Shown here: positions 1 through 8,338 of the stretch, in pieces
How positions within the stretch are numbered: position 1 is the stretch's first letter
Layout of the letters: the number at the start of each line of letters is the position of its first letter
Source: Actinomycetota bacterium
GTDB lineage: Bacteria; Actinomycetota; Actinomycetes; S36-B12; FW305-bin1
NCBI GenBank assembly: GCA_004297305.1
Contig: SCTR01000009.1
Span: 230,591-294,590 of the forward strand
DNA length: 64,000 bases
Direction: 5' to 3'
Made by a program: the position numbers and the translations under genes
The notes under the pieces: model-generated
The model's input: the letters and a program-made list of their open reading frames with translations, nothing else
Told to the model about the DNA's origin: nothing
The model's database searches: none

Positions 1-1184
1 TCCTGCTGGCCAACGCCCGAGCGCAGGCTCCGGCCATGCTGAATGTGCACCAGCGGATGCTCCGTGACCTGGAGCGTTCCGGTGAGTTGGACAGGTCGCT
101 GGAGTTCTTGCCCGACGACGCCGACATCGACGCGAGAATCGCAGCGGGCCGCGGCTTGACGACGCCGGAACTGGCGGTGCTGTCGGCGTACGCCAAGATC
201 GCGCTGGAGCACGCGCTGCCGGCGACGTCGTTGCCGGACGAGGACTGGACCGACGCCGTCCTGCGGTCCTACTTCCCGGCCGACCTCGTCGACCGGTTCC
301 CCGATCGCGTCGGAGCCCACCCGTTGCGACGTGAGATCGTCACGACGGTCCTGGTCAACGACCTGATCAACCGCGGCGGGATCACCGTCGCCTTCCGTGC
401 CATGGAGGAGACCGGGGCGTCGGCCGATCAGGTCGTGCGCGCCGCGATGGTGGTACGCGAGATCTTCGGCCTCACCGCGATCTGGGAGCAGATCGACGCG
501 CTCGATCACGAGGTGCCCACGGCCGCGCAGGCAGCGCTCGCGCTGGAGACGCGGCGGACGCACGATCGAGCCATCCGCTGGTTCCTGCAGACCCGGGGCG
601 GCACGCTGGACGTCGCGCGTGAGATCGAACGGTTCAAGCCGCCGCTGCTGGAACTCGCGCCGCTGCTGCCGACCCTGTTGCAGGGACAGGAGGCGGCCCG
701 GCTGGCGCAGCGGACTGCCGAACTCGTCGCGGTCGGTGCCCCGGCGGACATCGCCGGGCAGGTGGCGGCGCTGCTGGACGTGTACGTCCTGCTGGACGTG
801 GTCACCATCGCCGGCCGTATCGACGTCGCCGCCGAGCAGGTCGCGCGCGCCTACTTCGTCCTGTCCGACCGCTACCAGGTCGACGCGATGCTCAGCCTGA
901 TCACCGCCTTACCGCGGCGAGGCCGCTGGGAAGCGTTGGCCCGCATGGCGTTGCGAGCCGACCTTTACGCCGCGCTGGCCGGGCTGACCGCGCGCGTGCT
1001 GACGACCACGTCTGCCGACGACGACCTGGCGACCCGGATCGCCGACTGGGAGTCGCAGCGGGCCGAAGGTCTCGCGCGCGCACGGGCCACCTTGACCGAC
1101 ATCGCCTCGCTCACCGACCACGACCTTGCCTCGCTGTCGGTCGCGTTGCGGACCTTCCGGACCCTGGTCGAGCAGGCCGACTGA
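1..1184 (+). CDS. NAD-specific glutamate dehydrogenase, C-terminal part
   Basis: This is the last ~394 codons of a large (about 180 kDa class) NAD-dependent glutamate dehydrogenase, which deaminates glutamate to 2-oxoglutarate. The frame is open from base 3 (LLANARAQAPAM...), so the start lies outside the window. Family hallmarks are the helical C-terminal segment with LTTPELAVLSAYAKI, the block beginning DWTDAVLRSYFP, and the HPLRREIVTTVLVNDLINRGG block, typical of the region after the catalytic domain. The catalytic Rossmann part is not visible here. It is followed at once by a 17-bp inverted repeat and then by the pilus operon, so it probably ends a separate transcript. Confidence 0.9.
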   Translation, partial: LLANARAQAPAMLNVHQRMLRDLERSGELDRSLEFLPDDADIDARIAAGRGLTTPELAVLSAYAKIALEHALPATSLPDEDWTDAVLRSYFPADLVDRFPDRVGAHPLRREIVTTVLVNDLINRGGITVAFRAMEETGASADQVVRAAMVVREIFGLTAIWEQIDALDHEVPTAAQAALALETRRTHDRAIRWFLQTRGGTLDVAREIERFKPPLLELAPLLPTLLQGQEAARLAQRTAELVAVGAPADIAGQVAALLDVYVLLDVVTIAGRIDVAAEQVARAYFVLSDRYQVDAMLSLITALPRRGRWEALARMALRADLYAALAGLTARVLTTTSADDDLATRIADWESQRAEGLARARATLTDIASLTDHDLASLSVALRTFRTLVEQAD

Positions 1185-1248
1185 CCGCGGTGCCACCGCA
1201 AGCGCGGCCAGCCGCGCTCGCATGCCGGCCGTTGCGGTGGCACCGCGG
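1185..1248 (+). terminator. 17-bp perfect inverted repeat after the dehydrogenase gene
   Basis: The arms 1185-1201 and 1232-1248 are exactly complementary over 17 bp, and the 30-nt loop contains a smaller stem (agcgcgg/ccgcgct). The repeat starts on the base after the stop codon. No T-run follows, so it is either an actinobacterial stem-only terminator or an mRNA 3'-end stabiliser. Confidence 0.55.
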
Positions 1249-1433
1249 ATAGCGGGCGAGGAACGCGGACAACGCAGCGTGTCGACGCCGGGACGCTACG
1301 TCGCCGACATCGCCCAGTCGGCGGGTAGAGCACCCGCGACGGACCTGCCTAGGGTGCGAGCGCAGTTCCGGAGGCCCCCGACCCCGGCTTGTCGCTCGCC
1401 AGCAGCGAGCCGTGACGTGAACCGGGGGCAGGG

Positions 1434-2771
1434 ATGCAGCTCGCTGAGGATGTCGAACCCGGCGCCAGCCCTGACGAACCTGGCACCGGCAGTGCCCCAG
1501 CGGGACTCGTCGCCGAGGTGACGCGCGGGGTCCGCGACGCGGTACGCCGGCGCGGGATCGATCCCATGCTGGAGCCGGGTACGGTGCGCGCCCTGGTCGA
1601 CGAGCAGGTCGCCGCCGTGATCGACCGCTGGATCGATGCGGACGTGCCGGTCATCGACGGGCGCGGGATCGCCGCGCAGGTCCACGATGCGGTGGCCGGA
1701 TACGGTCGGCTGCAACGCTTCTTCGACGATCCCACCGTCGAGGAGATCTGGATCAACGAGCCCGGCCGAGTCTTCGTCGCTCGAAACGGGCGTAGCGAGT
1801 TGACCTCGACCGTCCTCGCCGAACGCGAGGTTCCCGAACTGGTGGAACGCATGTTGCGTGCGTCCGGCCGGCGGCTGGACACCTCCAGCCCGTTCGTCGA
1901 CGCGATGCTGCCGGACGGGTCCCGGCTGCACGTGGCTATCCCCGACATCACCTTTCGGCACTGGGCCGTGAACGTCCGGCGTTTCGTGGTCCGGCCGACC
2001 CGGGTCGAGGACCTCGTCGCGCTCGGCACCGTGACGGCCCAGGCCGCAGCCTTTCTCGACGCCGCGGTCCTCGCCGGCCTCAACGTCGTGGTCGCCGGAG
2101 GCACTCAGGCAGGCAAGACCACACTGCTCAACGCCCTGCTCGGGTGCGTTCCGGCGTCAGAACGCATCGTCAGCTGCGAGGAGGTCTTCGAAATCCGCAT
2201 CGACTGCCCGGACTGGGTTGCCATGCAGACCCGGGACGCCGGGCTGGAGGGGACCGGCGAGGTCCCGCTACGCCGCCTGGTCCGCGAGGCGTTGCGGATG
2301 CGGCCCACCCGGCTGGTCGTCGGGGAGGTCAGGCACAGCGAGGCGCTTGACCTGTTGGTGGCCATGAACTCCGGGATGCCGGCGATGGCGACGTTGCACG
2401 CGAACTCCTGCCGGGAGGCGGTGACGAAGTTGTGCACCCTTCCGTTGCTCGCCGGAGGCAACATCGGTGCGCAGTTCGTCGTGCCGACCGTCGCCGGGTG
2501 TGTCGATGTCGTGGTCCACATTGCCTCCGCGCCGGACGGTCGGCGGCGAGTGACCGAGATCTGTGGTCTGTCGGGCCGGGTGGAGTCCGGAGTCGTCGAG
2601 ATGAGCGAGATCTTCCGATTGCGCGGCAGCGAACTGGTCCGCTCGCAAGGATTCCCACCGCATCCGGAACGTTTCGCTGCCGCCGGCATCGACCTGCCGG
2701 TAGTGCTGGCCGCCGGACCGTCCAGCGACGGACAGTCGACCGGGGAAGGCCAGCCACGATGGGAGCGGTGA
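1434..2771 (+). CDS. tadA: TadA/CpaF-type pilus assembly ATPase
   Basis: Cytoplasmic hexameric secretion ATPase of the type II/IV family, expected to power Flp-type pilus assembly with TadB and TadC. The 445-residue protein has an N-terminal helical domain (about 1-140), then the RecA-like domain. The Walker A motif is GGTQAGKT at residues 222-229 (Lys228), the variant usual for actinobacterial TadA rather than GGTGSGKT. The VVGEVRHSEALDLLVAMNSG block is the Walker B/Asp-box region, and MATLHANS is the His box. The ATG follows gggggcaggg. It overlaps tadB by 13 bp, so the two are co-translated. No TadZ/Ssd gene lies immediately upstream. Confidence 0.93.
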   Translation: MQLAEDVEPGASPDEPGTGSAPAGLVAEVTRGVRDAVRRRGIDPMLEPGTVRALVDEQVAAVIDRWIDADVPVIDGRGIAAQVHDAVAGYGRLQRFFDDPTVEEIWINEPGRVFVARNGRSELTSTVLAEREVPELVERMLRASGRRLDTSSPFVDAMLPDGSRLHVAIPDITFRHWAVNVRRFVVRPTRVEDLVALGTVTAQAAAFLDAAVLAGLNVVVAGGTQAGKTTLLNALLGCVPASERIVSCEEVFEIRIDCPDWVAMQTRDAGLEGTGEVPLRRLVREALRMRPTRLVVGEVRHSEALDLLVAMNSGMPAMATLHANSCREAVTKLCTLPLLAGGNIGAQFVVPTVAGCVDVVVHIASAPDGRRRVTEICGLSGRVESGVVEMSEIFRLRGSELVRSQGFPPHPERFAAAGIDLPVVLAAGPSSDGQSTGEGQPRWER

Positions 2772-3601
2772 CGGGGCTGCTGTTCGCCAGCGGGCTTCTC
2801 CTGCTGCTGGCTCCGCCGGCGGCCGAGACCACGACTGCCCGCCGCTCGTCGCTGGCGGACCTCATCGCCCGGTCCGGTACGGCGGGGATCACCCCGGCCG
2901 GCCTGCTGGGCGCGGCAGCAGCGTGCTCGGTGCTGGCAGGTGCCGGCGCCTTCCTGGTGACGGCCATTCCCGCAGTGGCGATAGCGGCCGCGCTCGCTGC
3001 GGCCGCCGGGCCGGTGATCGTGCTGCGCCGTCGTGCTCGCCGGCGGGACAAGGCGTTGCGGACGGCGTGGCCGGACGCGATCGACGTGCTGGTCAGCGGG
3101 GTGCGGGCAGGGCTGTCCCTGCCCGAGGCGTTGGCCGATCTCGGCAGCCGTGGCCCGGGACCGTTGCGGCCGGCGTTTGCCGACTTCGCGGCGGACTTCC
3201 GCGCGGCCGGCTCGTTCGCCGACTCGCTGGACGCGCTGCAGTCGCGGTTGGCTGACCCGGTTGCCGATCGGGTGGTGATGAGTCTGCGTCTCGCGCGGGA
3301 CGTGGGCGGTACTGACCTCGGCCGGGTGCTGCGCTCGCTGGCGGAGATGGTGCGGCTCGACGCCCGGACTCGCGGCGAGATCGAAGCTCGGCAGAGCTGG
3401 ACGGTCAATGCGGCCAGGCTGGCCGTGGCGGCACCGTGGTTGACGTTGGCGCTGCTGGCAACCCGTCCGGCGGCTATCGACGCGTACAACTCGCCGGCCG
3501 GGCTTGTCGTGCTGATCGGCTGTGCAGCAGCGAGTATCGCGGCGTACCGGATCATGCTGCGGATCGGTCGGCTGCCGGTCGAACAGCGGATCGTGCGATG
3601 A
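2759..3601 (+). CDS. tadB: TadB-type pilus inner-membrane platform protein
   Basis: Integral membrane platform protein of the Tad pilus machine, 280 residues from the ATG that overlaps the end of tadA. The N-terminus is hydrophobic (residues 1-20 and about 45-80), followed by a basic stretch RRRARRRDKALR. The T2SSF/GspF-like helical domain (WPDAIDVLVSGVRAGLSLPEALADL) spans about 95-215, and there are two C-terminal membrane segments. It ends in an ATGA overlap with tadC. An in-frame upstream extension is open but lies inside tadA and carries no TadB features. Confidence 0.9.
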   Translation: MGAVTGLLFASGLLLLLAPPAAETTTARRSSLADLIARSGTAGITPAGLLGAAAACSVLAGAGAFLVTAIPAVAIAAALAAAAGPVIVLRRRARRRDKALRTAWPDAIDVLVSGVRAGLSLPEALADLGSRGPGPLRPAFADFAADFRAAGSFADSLDALQSRLADPVADRVVMSLRLARDVGGTDLGRVLRSLAEMVRLDARTRGEIEARQSWTVNAARLAVAAPWLTLALLATRPAAIDAYNSPAGLVVLIGCAAASIAAYRIMLRIGRLPVEQRIVR

Positions 3602-4524
3602 CCCCCACCGTTGGCGCGTTGGTCGGGCTGGGCCTCGGTGTGGGCCTGGTCTTGCTCGCCGCGTCGATCCCGGCGTGGCGCCGGCCCACGTTGCTCGCCA
3701 GGGTCGCCGCGCAGGTGTCGGCCCGGCCCGGCGTGCCCAGGAAGTCGACGACGCCGATCCTCGGGACGTTGGGACACCTCCTGGAACCGACGGTGCAGCG
3801 GGCGATCAGCGCCCTCGACGAGCGGCTGGGCAACCGGCAGGCACTGGTGGCCAAACTGGAGCGGGCTGGTTCGGCGCTGTCCGTGGAGCGCTACCGGCTC
3901 GACCAGCTGGTCTGGGCCGCGGTGGGCCTGGCCGCGGGGCTGCTGGCGGCCTTGTCGGTGCTGCGACGAGGCGGCTCACCGTCGTACGGGGCGCTCCTGG
4001 CGTTGTGTGCGACCGGCACGGTCGCCGGGTTCCTGTTGCGGGACTGGGCTTTGTCCCGGTCGGTCGCGCGTCGTACCCGCCGTATCGCCGAGCAGTTCCC
4101 GGTGGTGGCGGAACTGTTCGCCTTCGCCGTCATCGCCGGCGAAGCGCCGTCGGTGGCGTTGGCGCGGGTTGCTGCGGCCGTCGGCGGCGAGTTCGGCGCG
4201 GAACTCGATCGCTGCGTGGCGCAGCTGCGCACCGGTACGCCGTTCGTCGATGCCGTGCACCAGCTGGCTCGCCGGCTCGATATCCCTGCAGTCGACCGGT
4301 TCGTCGACGGTCTGACCGTCGCCATCGAACGAGGCAGTCCGCTCGCTGACGTCATGCGGGCGCAGGCCGCTGACGCGAGGTCCGCGGCGCACCAGGAACT
4401 GATCGAGACCGCGGGCCGACGCGATGTCGTGATGCTGGTCCCGGTGGTGTTCTTGATCCTGCCGACGGTCGTGGTCATCGCGTTGTTCCCCGGTATTCAC
4501 GGACTGGACCTCATCGTGCCGTGA
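3598..4524 (+). CDS. tadC: TadC-type pilus inner-membrane platform protein
   Basis: Second platform protein of the Tad system, 308 residues, starting in an ATGA overlap with tadB. It has an N-terminal membrane segment (about 5-22), a pair of hydrophobic segments near 105-145, the GspF-like domain with AEQFPVVAELFAFAVIAGEAPSVAL, and a C-terminal hydrophobic segment ending in LILPTVVVIALFPGI. TadB and TadC paralogues normally form a heteromeric platform for the TadA motor. Its position and coupling leave little doubt about the assignment. Confidence 0.88.
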   Translation: MTPTVGALVGLGLGVGLVLLAASIPAWRRPTLLARVAAQVSARPGVPRKSTTPILGTLGHLLEPTVQRAISALDERLGNRQALVAKLERAGSALSVERYRLDQLVWAAVGLAAGLLAALSVLRRGGSPSYGALLALCATGTVAGFLLRDWALSRSVARRTRRIAEQFPVVAELFAFAVIAGEAPSVALARVAAAVGGEFGAELDRCVAQLRTGTPFVDAVHQLARRLDIPAVDRFVDGLTVAIERGSPLADVMRAQAADARSAAHQELIETAGRRDVVMLVPVVFLILPTVVVIALFPGIHGLDLIVP

Positions 4525-4588
4525 CCCGCTGTCGCACAAGCGACTTGTCAATCAAGAGTGAACCGTTCTGGTAGGGGGTAGGTGTTTC

Positions 4589-4783
4589 ATGACCGCATTT
4601 CGTCGTGTCATGCACGTCGTCGGTCGTCGAATGACTCGACTTGCCGGCGATCGCGGCGACGTTCCCGGGTGGGTCTTGGTCGCTGTCATGACCGCAGGCT
4701 TGGTCACCGCGTTGTGGATCGTGGCCGACGATCAGTTGACCGCGGTACTGCGTCGCGCCATCGATTCGGTCACCGGGCCATGA
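4589..4783 (+). CDS. Flp-like pilin / DUF4244 small membrane protein
   Basis: A 64-residue protein with a basic N-terminus, then GDRGDVPGWVLVAVMTAGLV, leading into one hydrophobic helix. Position between tadC and tadE and the PGWVL..MTAGL pattern match the small pilin-like proteins (DUF4244) found there in actinobacterial Tad clusters, so it is the likely pilus subunit. The start is supported by gtagggggtagg a few bases upstream. The classical Flp processing motif (G followed by E-Y at +5/+6) is not evident, and no prepilin peptidase is in the window. It overlaps tadE by ATGA. Confidence 0.75.
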   Translation: MTAFRRVMHVVGRRMTRLAGDRGDVPGWVLVAVMTAGLVTALWIVADDQLTAVLRRAIDSVTGP

Positions 4784-5166
4784 CACGGCAGCGGAGCAGG
4801 CCGGACGCCGAGCGAGGCAGCGCCGCCGTCGAGTTCGCCCTGGTCGCTCCGCTCGTGCTCGTCATCGCGTTGGCCGTGGTGCAACTGGCGTTCGCACTAC
4901 ACGTGCGCGCGACGCTCGTCGCCGCTGCGGCGGAGGGAGCACGGGTCGCGGCCCGCGCCGACGGCGGTGCTGCCGCAGGTATCCGGCGTACCCGAGAGGT
5001 CTTGGCAGACAACGTCGCCGCCGGTGCGGTCGGCGACATCACCGCGGCGATGACCAGCTCGGAGGGACTGGCCGTGGCCGAGGTCCGTGTCACCGCACAC
5101 GTGCCGTTGCTGGGTCTGCTCGGCCCGACGGCGATGACGGTCGCCGGCCATTCGGTGCTGGAGTAG
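4780..5166 (+). CDS. tadE: TadE-like minor pilin
   Basis: 128-residue TadE-family pseudopilin. The N-terminal ERGSAAVEFALVAPLVLVIALAVVQ is the typical TadE signature: a short polar leader, Gly-Ser, Val-Glu-Phe, then one membrane helix. The rest is a small extracytoplasmic domain. Starting at the ATGA overlap with the pilin gene gives the right leader length; the longer open frame upstream lies in other genes. It probably acts as a minor pilin or assembly primer in the Tad pilus. Confidence 0.85.
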   Translation: MTRQRSRPDAERGSAAVEFALVAPLVLVIALAVVQLAFALHVRATLVAAAAEGARVAARADGGAAAGIRRTREVLADNVAAGAVGDITAAMTSSEGLAVAEVRVTAHVPLLGLLGPTAMTVAGHSVLE

Positions 5167-5168
5167 CG

Positions 5169-5609
5169 ATGTCACGTCGGCCCCGCGACGACGCAGGCTC
5201 GGCCGTCGTCGAGTTCACGCTGCTGTCGGTCGCGCTGCTCGTGCCGCTGGTGTACCTGGCCTTGGCGGTCATGTCGGTGCAGCGCACCGCCTATGGGGTG
5301 ACCACGGCGGTACGGGAGGCCGGACGAGCTTTCGTCACCGCGGACACCGTCGCGGCGGCCCGGCCACGGGCCGAGGCTGCGGCCCGGCTGGCCCTGGCCG
5401 ACCAGGGCCTGGTGCTGCCCGATACGGCATTGGTGATCAGTTGCCGGGGCGGACCGTGTCTGACGCCGGGCTCGCTGGTCGAGGTCCGGCTGGACCTGGC
5501 TGTGCCACTTCCGTTCGTACCAGCGCCGTTCGACGACGGCGGCTCGTTGTCGATCCCGGTGTCGGCGAGTCACACCGCTGGTGTCGACCGGTTCCGGTCG
5601 GCCCCGTGA
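5169..5609 (+). CDS. Second TadE-like minor pilin
   Basis: 146-residue protein starting 2 nt after tadE. It repeats the TadE architecture: DAGSAVVEFTLLSVALLVPLVY, one membrane helix, and an extracytoplasmic domain of about 110 residues with a single Cys pair (SCRGGPC) that could form a disulfide. Such tandem TadE/TadF-like pseudopilins are usual in actinobacterial Tad operons. It ends in a GTGA overlap with the next gene. Confidence 0.82.
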   Translation: MSRRPRDDAGSAVVEFTLLSVALLVPLVYLALAVMSVQRTAYGVTTAVREAGRAFVTADTVAAARPRAEAAARLALADQGLVLPDTALVISCRGGPCLTPGSLVEVRLDLAVPLPFVPAPFDDGGSLSIPVSASHTAGVDRFRSAP

Positions 5610-6193
5610 CCCGCCGTCGGCCCGGGCGGCGTTCCGACTCGATCAGGCGATCCGACCGGATCAGGCGTACCGGCCCGGGCAGGAGTACTGACCGGACGAG
5701 GCATGCCGGGCCGGGCAGCAGTACTGACCGGACGAGGCGTACCGGCCCGATTGGCCGCGCCGCGGCGGGCAGCGGCGACCGGGGAACCGTCCTGTTGCTC
5801 ACGATCGGGCTGGCGGTCCTCGCGCTGTTGGCCGTCCTCCTCGTCACCGACGTGTCGTCGATGTTCCTGCGGCGACGTTCGTTGTCGGCTCTCGCCGACG
5901 CCGCGGCGCTCGCCGGCGCGCAGGCGATCGACCTCGACGCCTACCTGCGGCGCGGCCCCGGCGACGGCCCGCTCGCGCTGGATAGTGCCGCGGTCGCCGT
6001 GGCGGTGCGGGCGCACCTGCAGGCCGCGCGGGCGTACGACGCCATCCCGGGGCTGAGCCTCCAGCAGGTGCGGACGGACGGAGGCCGGGTCACCGTCGTC
6101 CTGCAGGCCCCGGCGGCCCAGGGGTTGAGTGGCCTGAGCGCCCCGGGCGCGGTGATCCGTGCCAGCGCCAGCGCGCAGTTGCGAGTGCGCTGA
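5606..6193 (+). CDS. TadG-like pilus assembly protein (Rv3654c-type)
   Basis: 195 residues from a GTG overlapping the previous stop. The first ~55 residues are Arg/Thr/Ser/Gly-rich and built from a 12-residue repeat, so they are probably disordered. Then GDRGTVLLLTIGLAVLALLAVLLVTDVSSMFLRRRSLSALADAAALAGAQAIDL matches the start of TadG/helicase-exporter-neighbourhood proteins: a membrane anchor followed by the conserved ADAAALAGAQA. It is the last gene of the Tad operon. The real start may lie after the repeat, but no better start codon with a ribosome site is apparent. Confidence 0.75.
   Translation: MTRRRPGRRSDSIRRSDRIRRTGPGRSTDRTRHAGPGSSTDRTRRTGPIGRAAAGSGDRGTVLLLTIGLAVLALLAVLLVTDVSSMFLRRRSLSALADAAALAGAQAIDLDAYLRRGPGDGPLALDSAAVAVAVRAHLQAARAYDAIPGLSLQQVRTDGGRVTVVLQAPAAQGLSGLSAPGAVIRASASAQLRVR
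5664..5751 (+). repeat. 36-nt in-frame tandem repeat in tadG-like gene
   Basis: Two full units (5664-5699 and 5700-5735) and a partial third (5736-5751) share most bases. They encode repeats around TGPGRSTDRTR just before the membrane anchor. Confidence 0.9.
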
Positions 6194-6292
6194 GCCCGTC
6201 GGCTCGGGGTCCTTATCGCTAGCCGGACGCCGATCGTCGGCGCACACTGAAGACCTGAATGTTCCGCTGTGCTTCCGACAGGAGGTAGGGCC

Positions 6293-6751
6293 ATGACAAT
6301 GCAGACGGGCTCCGGCCGCGGGTCACTGGAAATGGACCAGCACCCGGACATCCGGGCCCTGCGTGAGCGGTACGAGGAGACGTCGGAGACGGTCGCTGCT
6401 CGCCTGGTAGCGGGCTTGTCGTTCATGGCCGGTCTGTACGCCGCGATCTCAGCCTGGGTTATCGGCTTCGACGGCCAGGGCCGGATGGCGGTCAGCAATC
6501 TGGTGGTCGGCATCGCTGTAGCCGTGCTGGCTCTCGGCATGGCGTCGGCGTACGAGCGCACCCACGGCCTGGCCTGGGTTTCGGCGTTGCTCGGCGTCTG
6601 GCTCATCGTGTCGCCGTGGCTGATCGACGGCGTGGATCGCACCGCCCAGCTGCTGTGGAGCAACATCGTCGTCGGCGCGGTAGTCGTCGTACTCGGCCTG
6701 GCAGGGATGGCCATGGAGATGGGTGCGGCGCGGCGCCGGCCGATGCTCTGA
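6293..6751 (+). CDS. SPW-repeat membrane protein
   Basis: 152-residue membrane protein with four hydrophobic segments after a ~45-residue polar head. The second half contains GVWLIVSPWLIDGVD, the Ser-Pro-Trp signature of the SPW repeat family; the first half has the degenerate counterpart YAAISAWVIGFDG. Function of the family is unknown. The ATG at 6293 is chosen because aggagg at 6280-6285 sits 7 nt upstream. An ATG two codons later is also possible. Confidence 0.82.
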   Translation: MTMQTGSGRGSLEMDQHPDIRALRERYEETSETVAARLVAGLSFMAGLYAAISAWVIGFDGQGRMAVSNLVVGIAVAVLALGMASAYERTHGLAWVSALLGVWLIVSPWLIDGVDRTAQLLWSNIVVGAVVVVLGLAGMAMEMGAARRRPML

Positions 6752-6849
6752 GCCTCGACCACCCGGCCAGTGCGCTGAGGTCGCGGCAGACCTTCGCCGT
6801 CACCCGCGGTAGGGCGCTCGGCCGTGCCCGCTGGCCGGGCGCGGCCGCG

Positions 6850-6855
6850 TACCCT
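6850..6855 (+). promoter_or_regulatory. Candidate -10 (TACCCT) of leaderless prfB
   Basis: The hexamer ends 8 nt before the prfB ATG and no ribosome site separates them. This spacing puts the transcription start at or near the start codon. No convincing -35 is seen. Confidence 0.45.
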
Positions 6856-6863
6856 TCTCGACC

Positions 6864-7967
6864 ATGGCCGCCGTCGATCCGTCCGAGTCCCTCGCCGCGC
6901 TCGAACAGACCTTGACGAGCGTGGAGAAGGTGCTGGACCTGCCACGGTTGCGCTCGGATATCGAGGCGCTGGAGCACGAGGCGGCCGCCCCCGGACTCTG
7001 GGACGACCAGGCCAAGGCGCAGGAGGTCACCAGCCGGCTGTCGTTCGCCCAAGGTGAGGTCCGCCGGTTCGAGGCCTTGCGGCGCCGGCTCGACGACCTC
7101 CCGGTGCTGTTCGAACTGGCCGGGGACGAAGCCGACGAGGCTGCCCTCGCCGAAGCCGAGTCCGAACTGGCGGAACTCACCAAGGCAGTGAGCGAACTGG
7201 AGGTCAGGACGCTGCTGTCGGGGGAGTACGACCAACGCCATGCCCTGATGACGATCCGTGCCGAGGCCGGCGGCGTCGACGCGGCGGACTGGGCAGAGAT
7301 GTTGCTACGCATGTACACCCGCTACTGCGAGCGTCATGACTATCCGTACGAGGTCTACGACACCTCGTACGCCGAGGAAGCTGGTATCAAGTCGGCGACC
7401 TTCGCCGTCAACGTGCCGTACGCCTACGGCACGTTGTCGGTCGAACAGGGGACCCACCGGTTGGTGCGCATCTCGCCGTTCGACAACCAGGGCCGCCGCC
7501 AGACGTCGTTCGCCGGCGTGGAGGTCATCCCGGTCGTGGCGCAGGCCGACCACATCGAGATCCCGGAGGACGAGATCCGGGTCGACGTCTACCGGTCGTC
7601 AGGACCGGGTGGGCAGGGGGTCAACACCACCGACTCCGCGGTACGACTGACCCATCTGCCGACCGGCATCGTGGTCTCCTGCCAGAACGAACGGTCCCAG
7701 TTGCAGAACAAGGCCAGCGCAATGGCCGTGTTGCAGGCGAAGTTGCTGGAACGGCAGCGGCAGGAGCAGCAGGCCCGGCTCGACGCGCTGAAGGGCGACA
7801 GCAGCGGCTCGTGGGGCAACCAGATGCGGTCGTACGTGCTGCATCCGTACCAGATGGTCAAGGATCTGCGGACCGAGGTGGAGACCGGCAACACCGCCGC
7901 CGTGCTCGACGGGGAGATCGACGCCTTCGTCGAGGCCGGTATTCGTTGGCGCAAGCAGCACGCCTAG
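6864..7967 (+). CDS. prfB: Peptide chain release factor 2
   Basis: 367-residue RF2, which ends translation at UGA and UAA by triggering peptidyl-tRNA hydrolysis. The tripeptide determinant SPF is visible in [11 protein letters not shown], and the catalytic GGQ is at residues 249-251 in [20 protein letters not shown]. The N-terminal helical domain has the usual RF2 length. The gene is one uninterrupted frame, so the programmed frameshift of many bacterial prfB genes is absent. It lies upstream of ftsEX as in other actinobacteria. Confidence 0.96.
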   Translation: MAAVDPSESLAALEQTLTSVEKVLDLPRLRSDIEALEHEAAAPGLWDDQAKAQEVTSRLSFAQGEVRRFEALRRRLDDLPVLFELAGDEADEAALAEAESELAELTKAVSELEVRTLLSGEYDQRHALMTIRAEAGGVDAADWAEMLLRMYTRYCERHDYPYEVYDTSYAEEAGIKSATFAVNVPYAYGTLSVEQGTHRLVRISPFDNQGRRQTSFAGVEVIPVVAQADHIEIPEDEIRVDVYRSSGPGGQGVNTTDSAVRLTHLPTGIVVSCQNERSQLQNKASAMAVLQAKLLERQRQEQQARLDALKGDSSGSWGNQMRSYVLHPYQMVKDLRTEVETGNTAAVLDGEIDAFVEAGIRWRKQHA

Positions 7968-7980
7968 TCCGCCCGGTCGG

Positions 7981-8063
7981 GCAGTGGCCCGACGCGCGCG
8001 GGTGGCCCGACGGCGCGGCGTACCTCGCGGACGCGGCGGGAGCAGTGGCCCGACGCGCGCGGG
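7981..8063. repeat. 22-nt direct repeat downstream of prfB
   Basis: The 22 bases at 7981-8002 recur without change at 8042-8063, a 61-nt period. The intervening bases contain another gtggcccgac. No gene covers it. Confidence 0.85.
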
Positions 8064-8088
8064 CGGCCCACCGGTCGATGACGCCAGG

Positions 8089-8165
8089 AGGCCCCGGGAT
8101 TGGGGGGAATCCCGGGGCCTTCCCCTGGAGGGGACCGCGCCCATTGGGGGGAGAGGCGCGGGGGT
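8089..8165 (-). ncRNA. 6C-type small RNA (two hairpins with C6 loops)
   Basis: Read on the minus strand, bases 8161-8135 form a 7-bp hairpin (ccgcgcc/ggcgcgg) whose loop contains CCCCCCAA. Bases 8120-8089 then form a perfect 13-bp hairpin (aggccccgggatt on the plus strand) whose loop is again six Cs. Two successive stem-loops, each exposing at least six cytosines, define the actinobacterial 6C RNA. The second stem can also terminate transcription, possibly of prfB from the other side. The 5' end is not defined; the conserved-looking region may extend to about 8200. The 371-nt gap between prfB and ftsE is otherwise filled only by a direct repeat. Confidence 0.82.
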
Positions 8166-8338
8166 GGTGGTCTCGAACCGCCCGGTTCCCCTACGGGCGG
8201 CGCCGCTCGTCCTGCTGAGTCCCGTGGGGCTGCTGTGACGAACGTACGACCGACGGTAGCGAGTCAGTGACCGCTAGTCCACCCCTTGCTGCAACGTAGA
8301 CTCCCGCAGGTCCCTTCCCCGCCGACCCGAGAGCTGCC

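Noticed and set aside
6864..7967. Programmed frameshift in prfB
   Set aside because: The gene is a single uninterrupted frame; no in-frame TGA or CTTTGA site is present.
8089..8120. Simple rho-independent terminator of prfB
   Set aside because: The stem could terminate prfB, but the paired hairpin with a second C6 loop on the minus strand is better explained by a 6C-type RNA.
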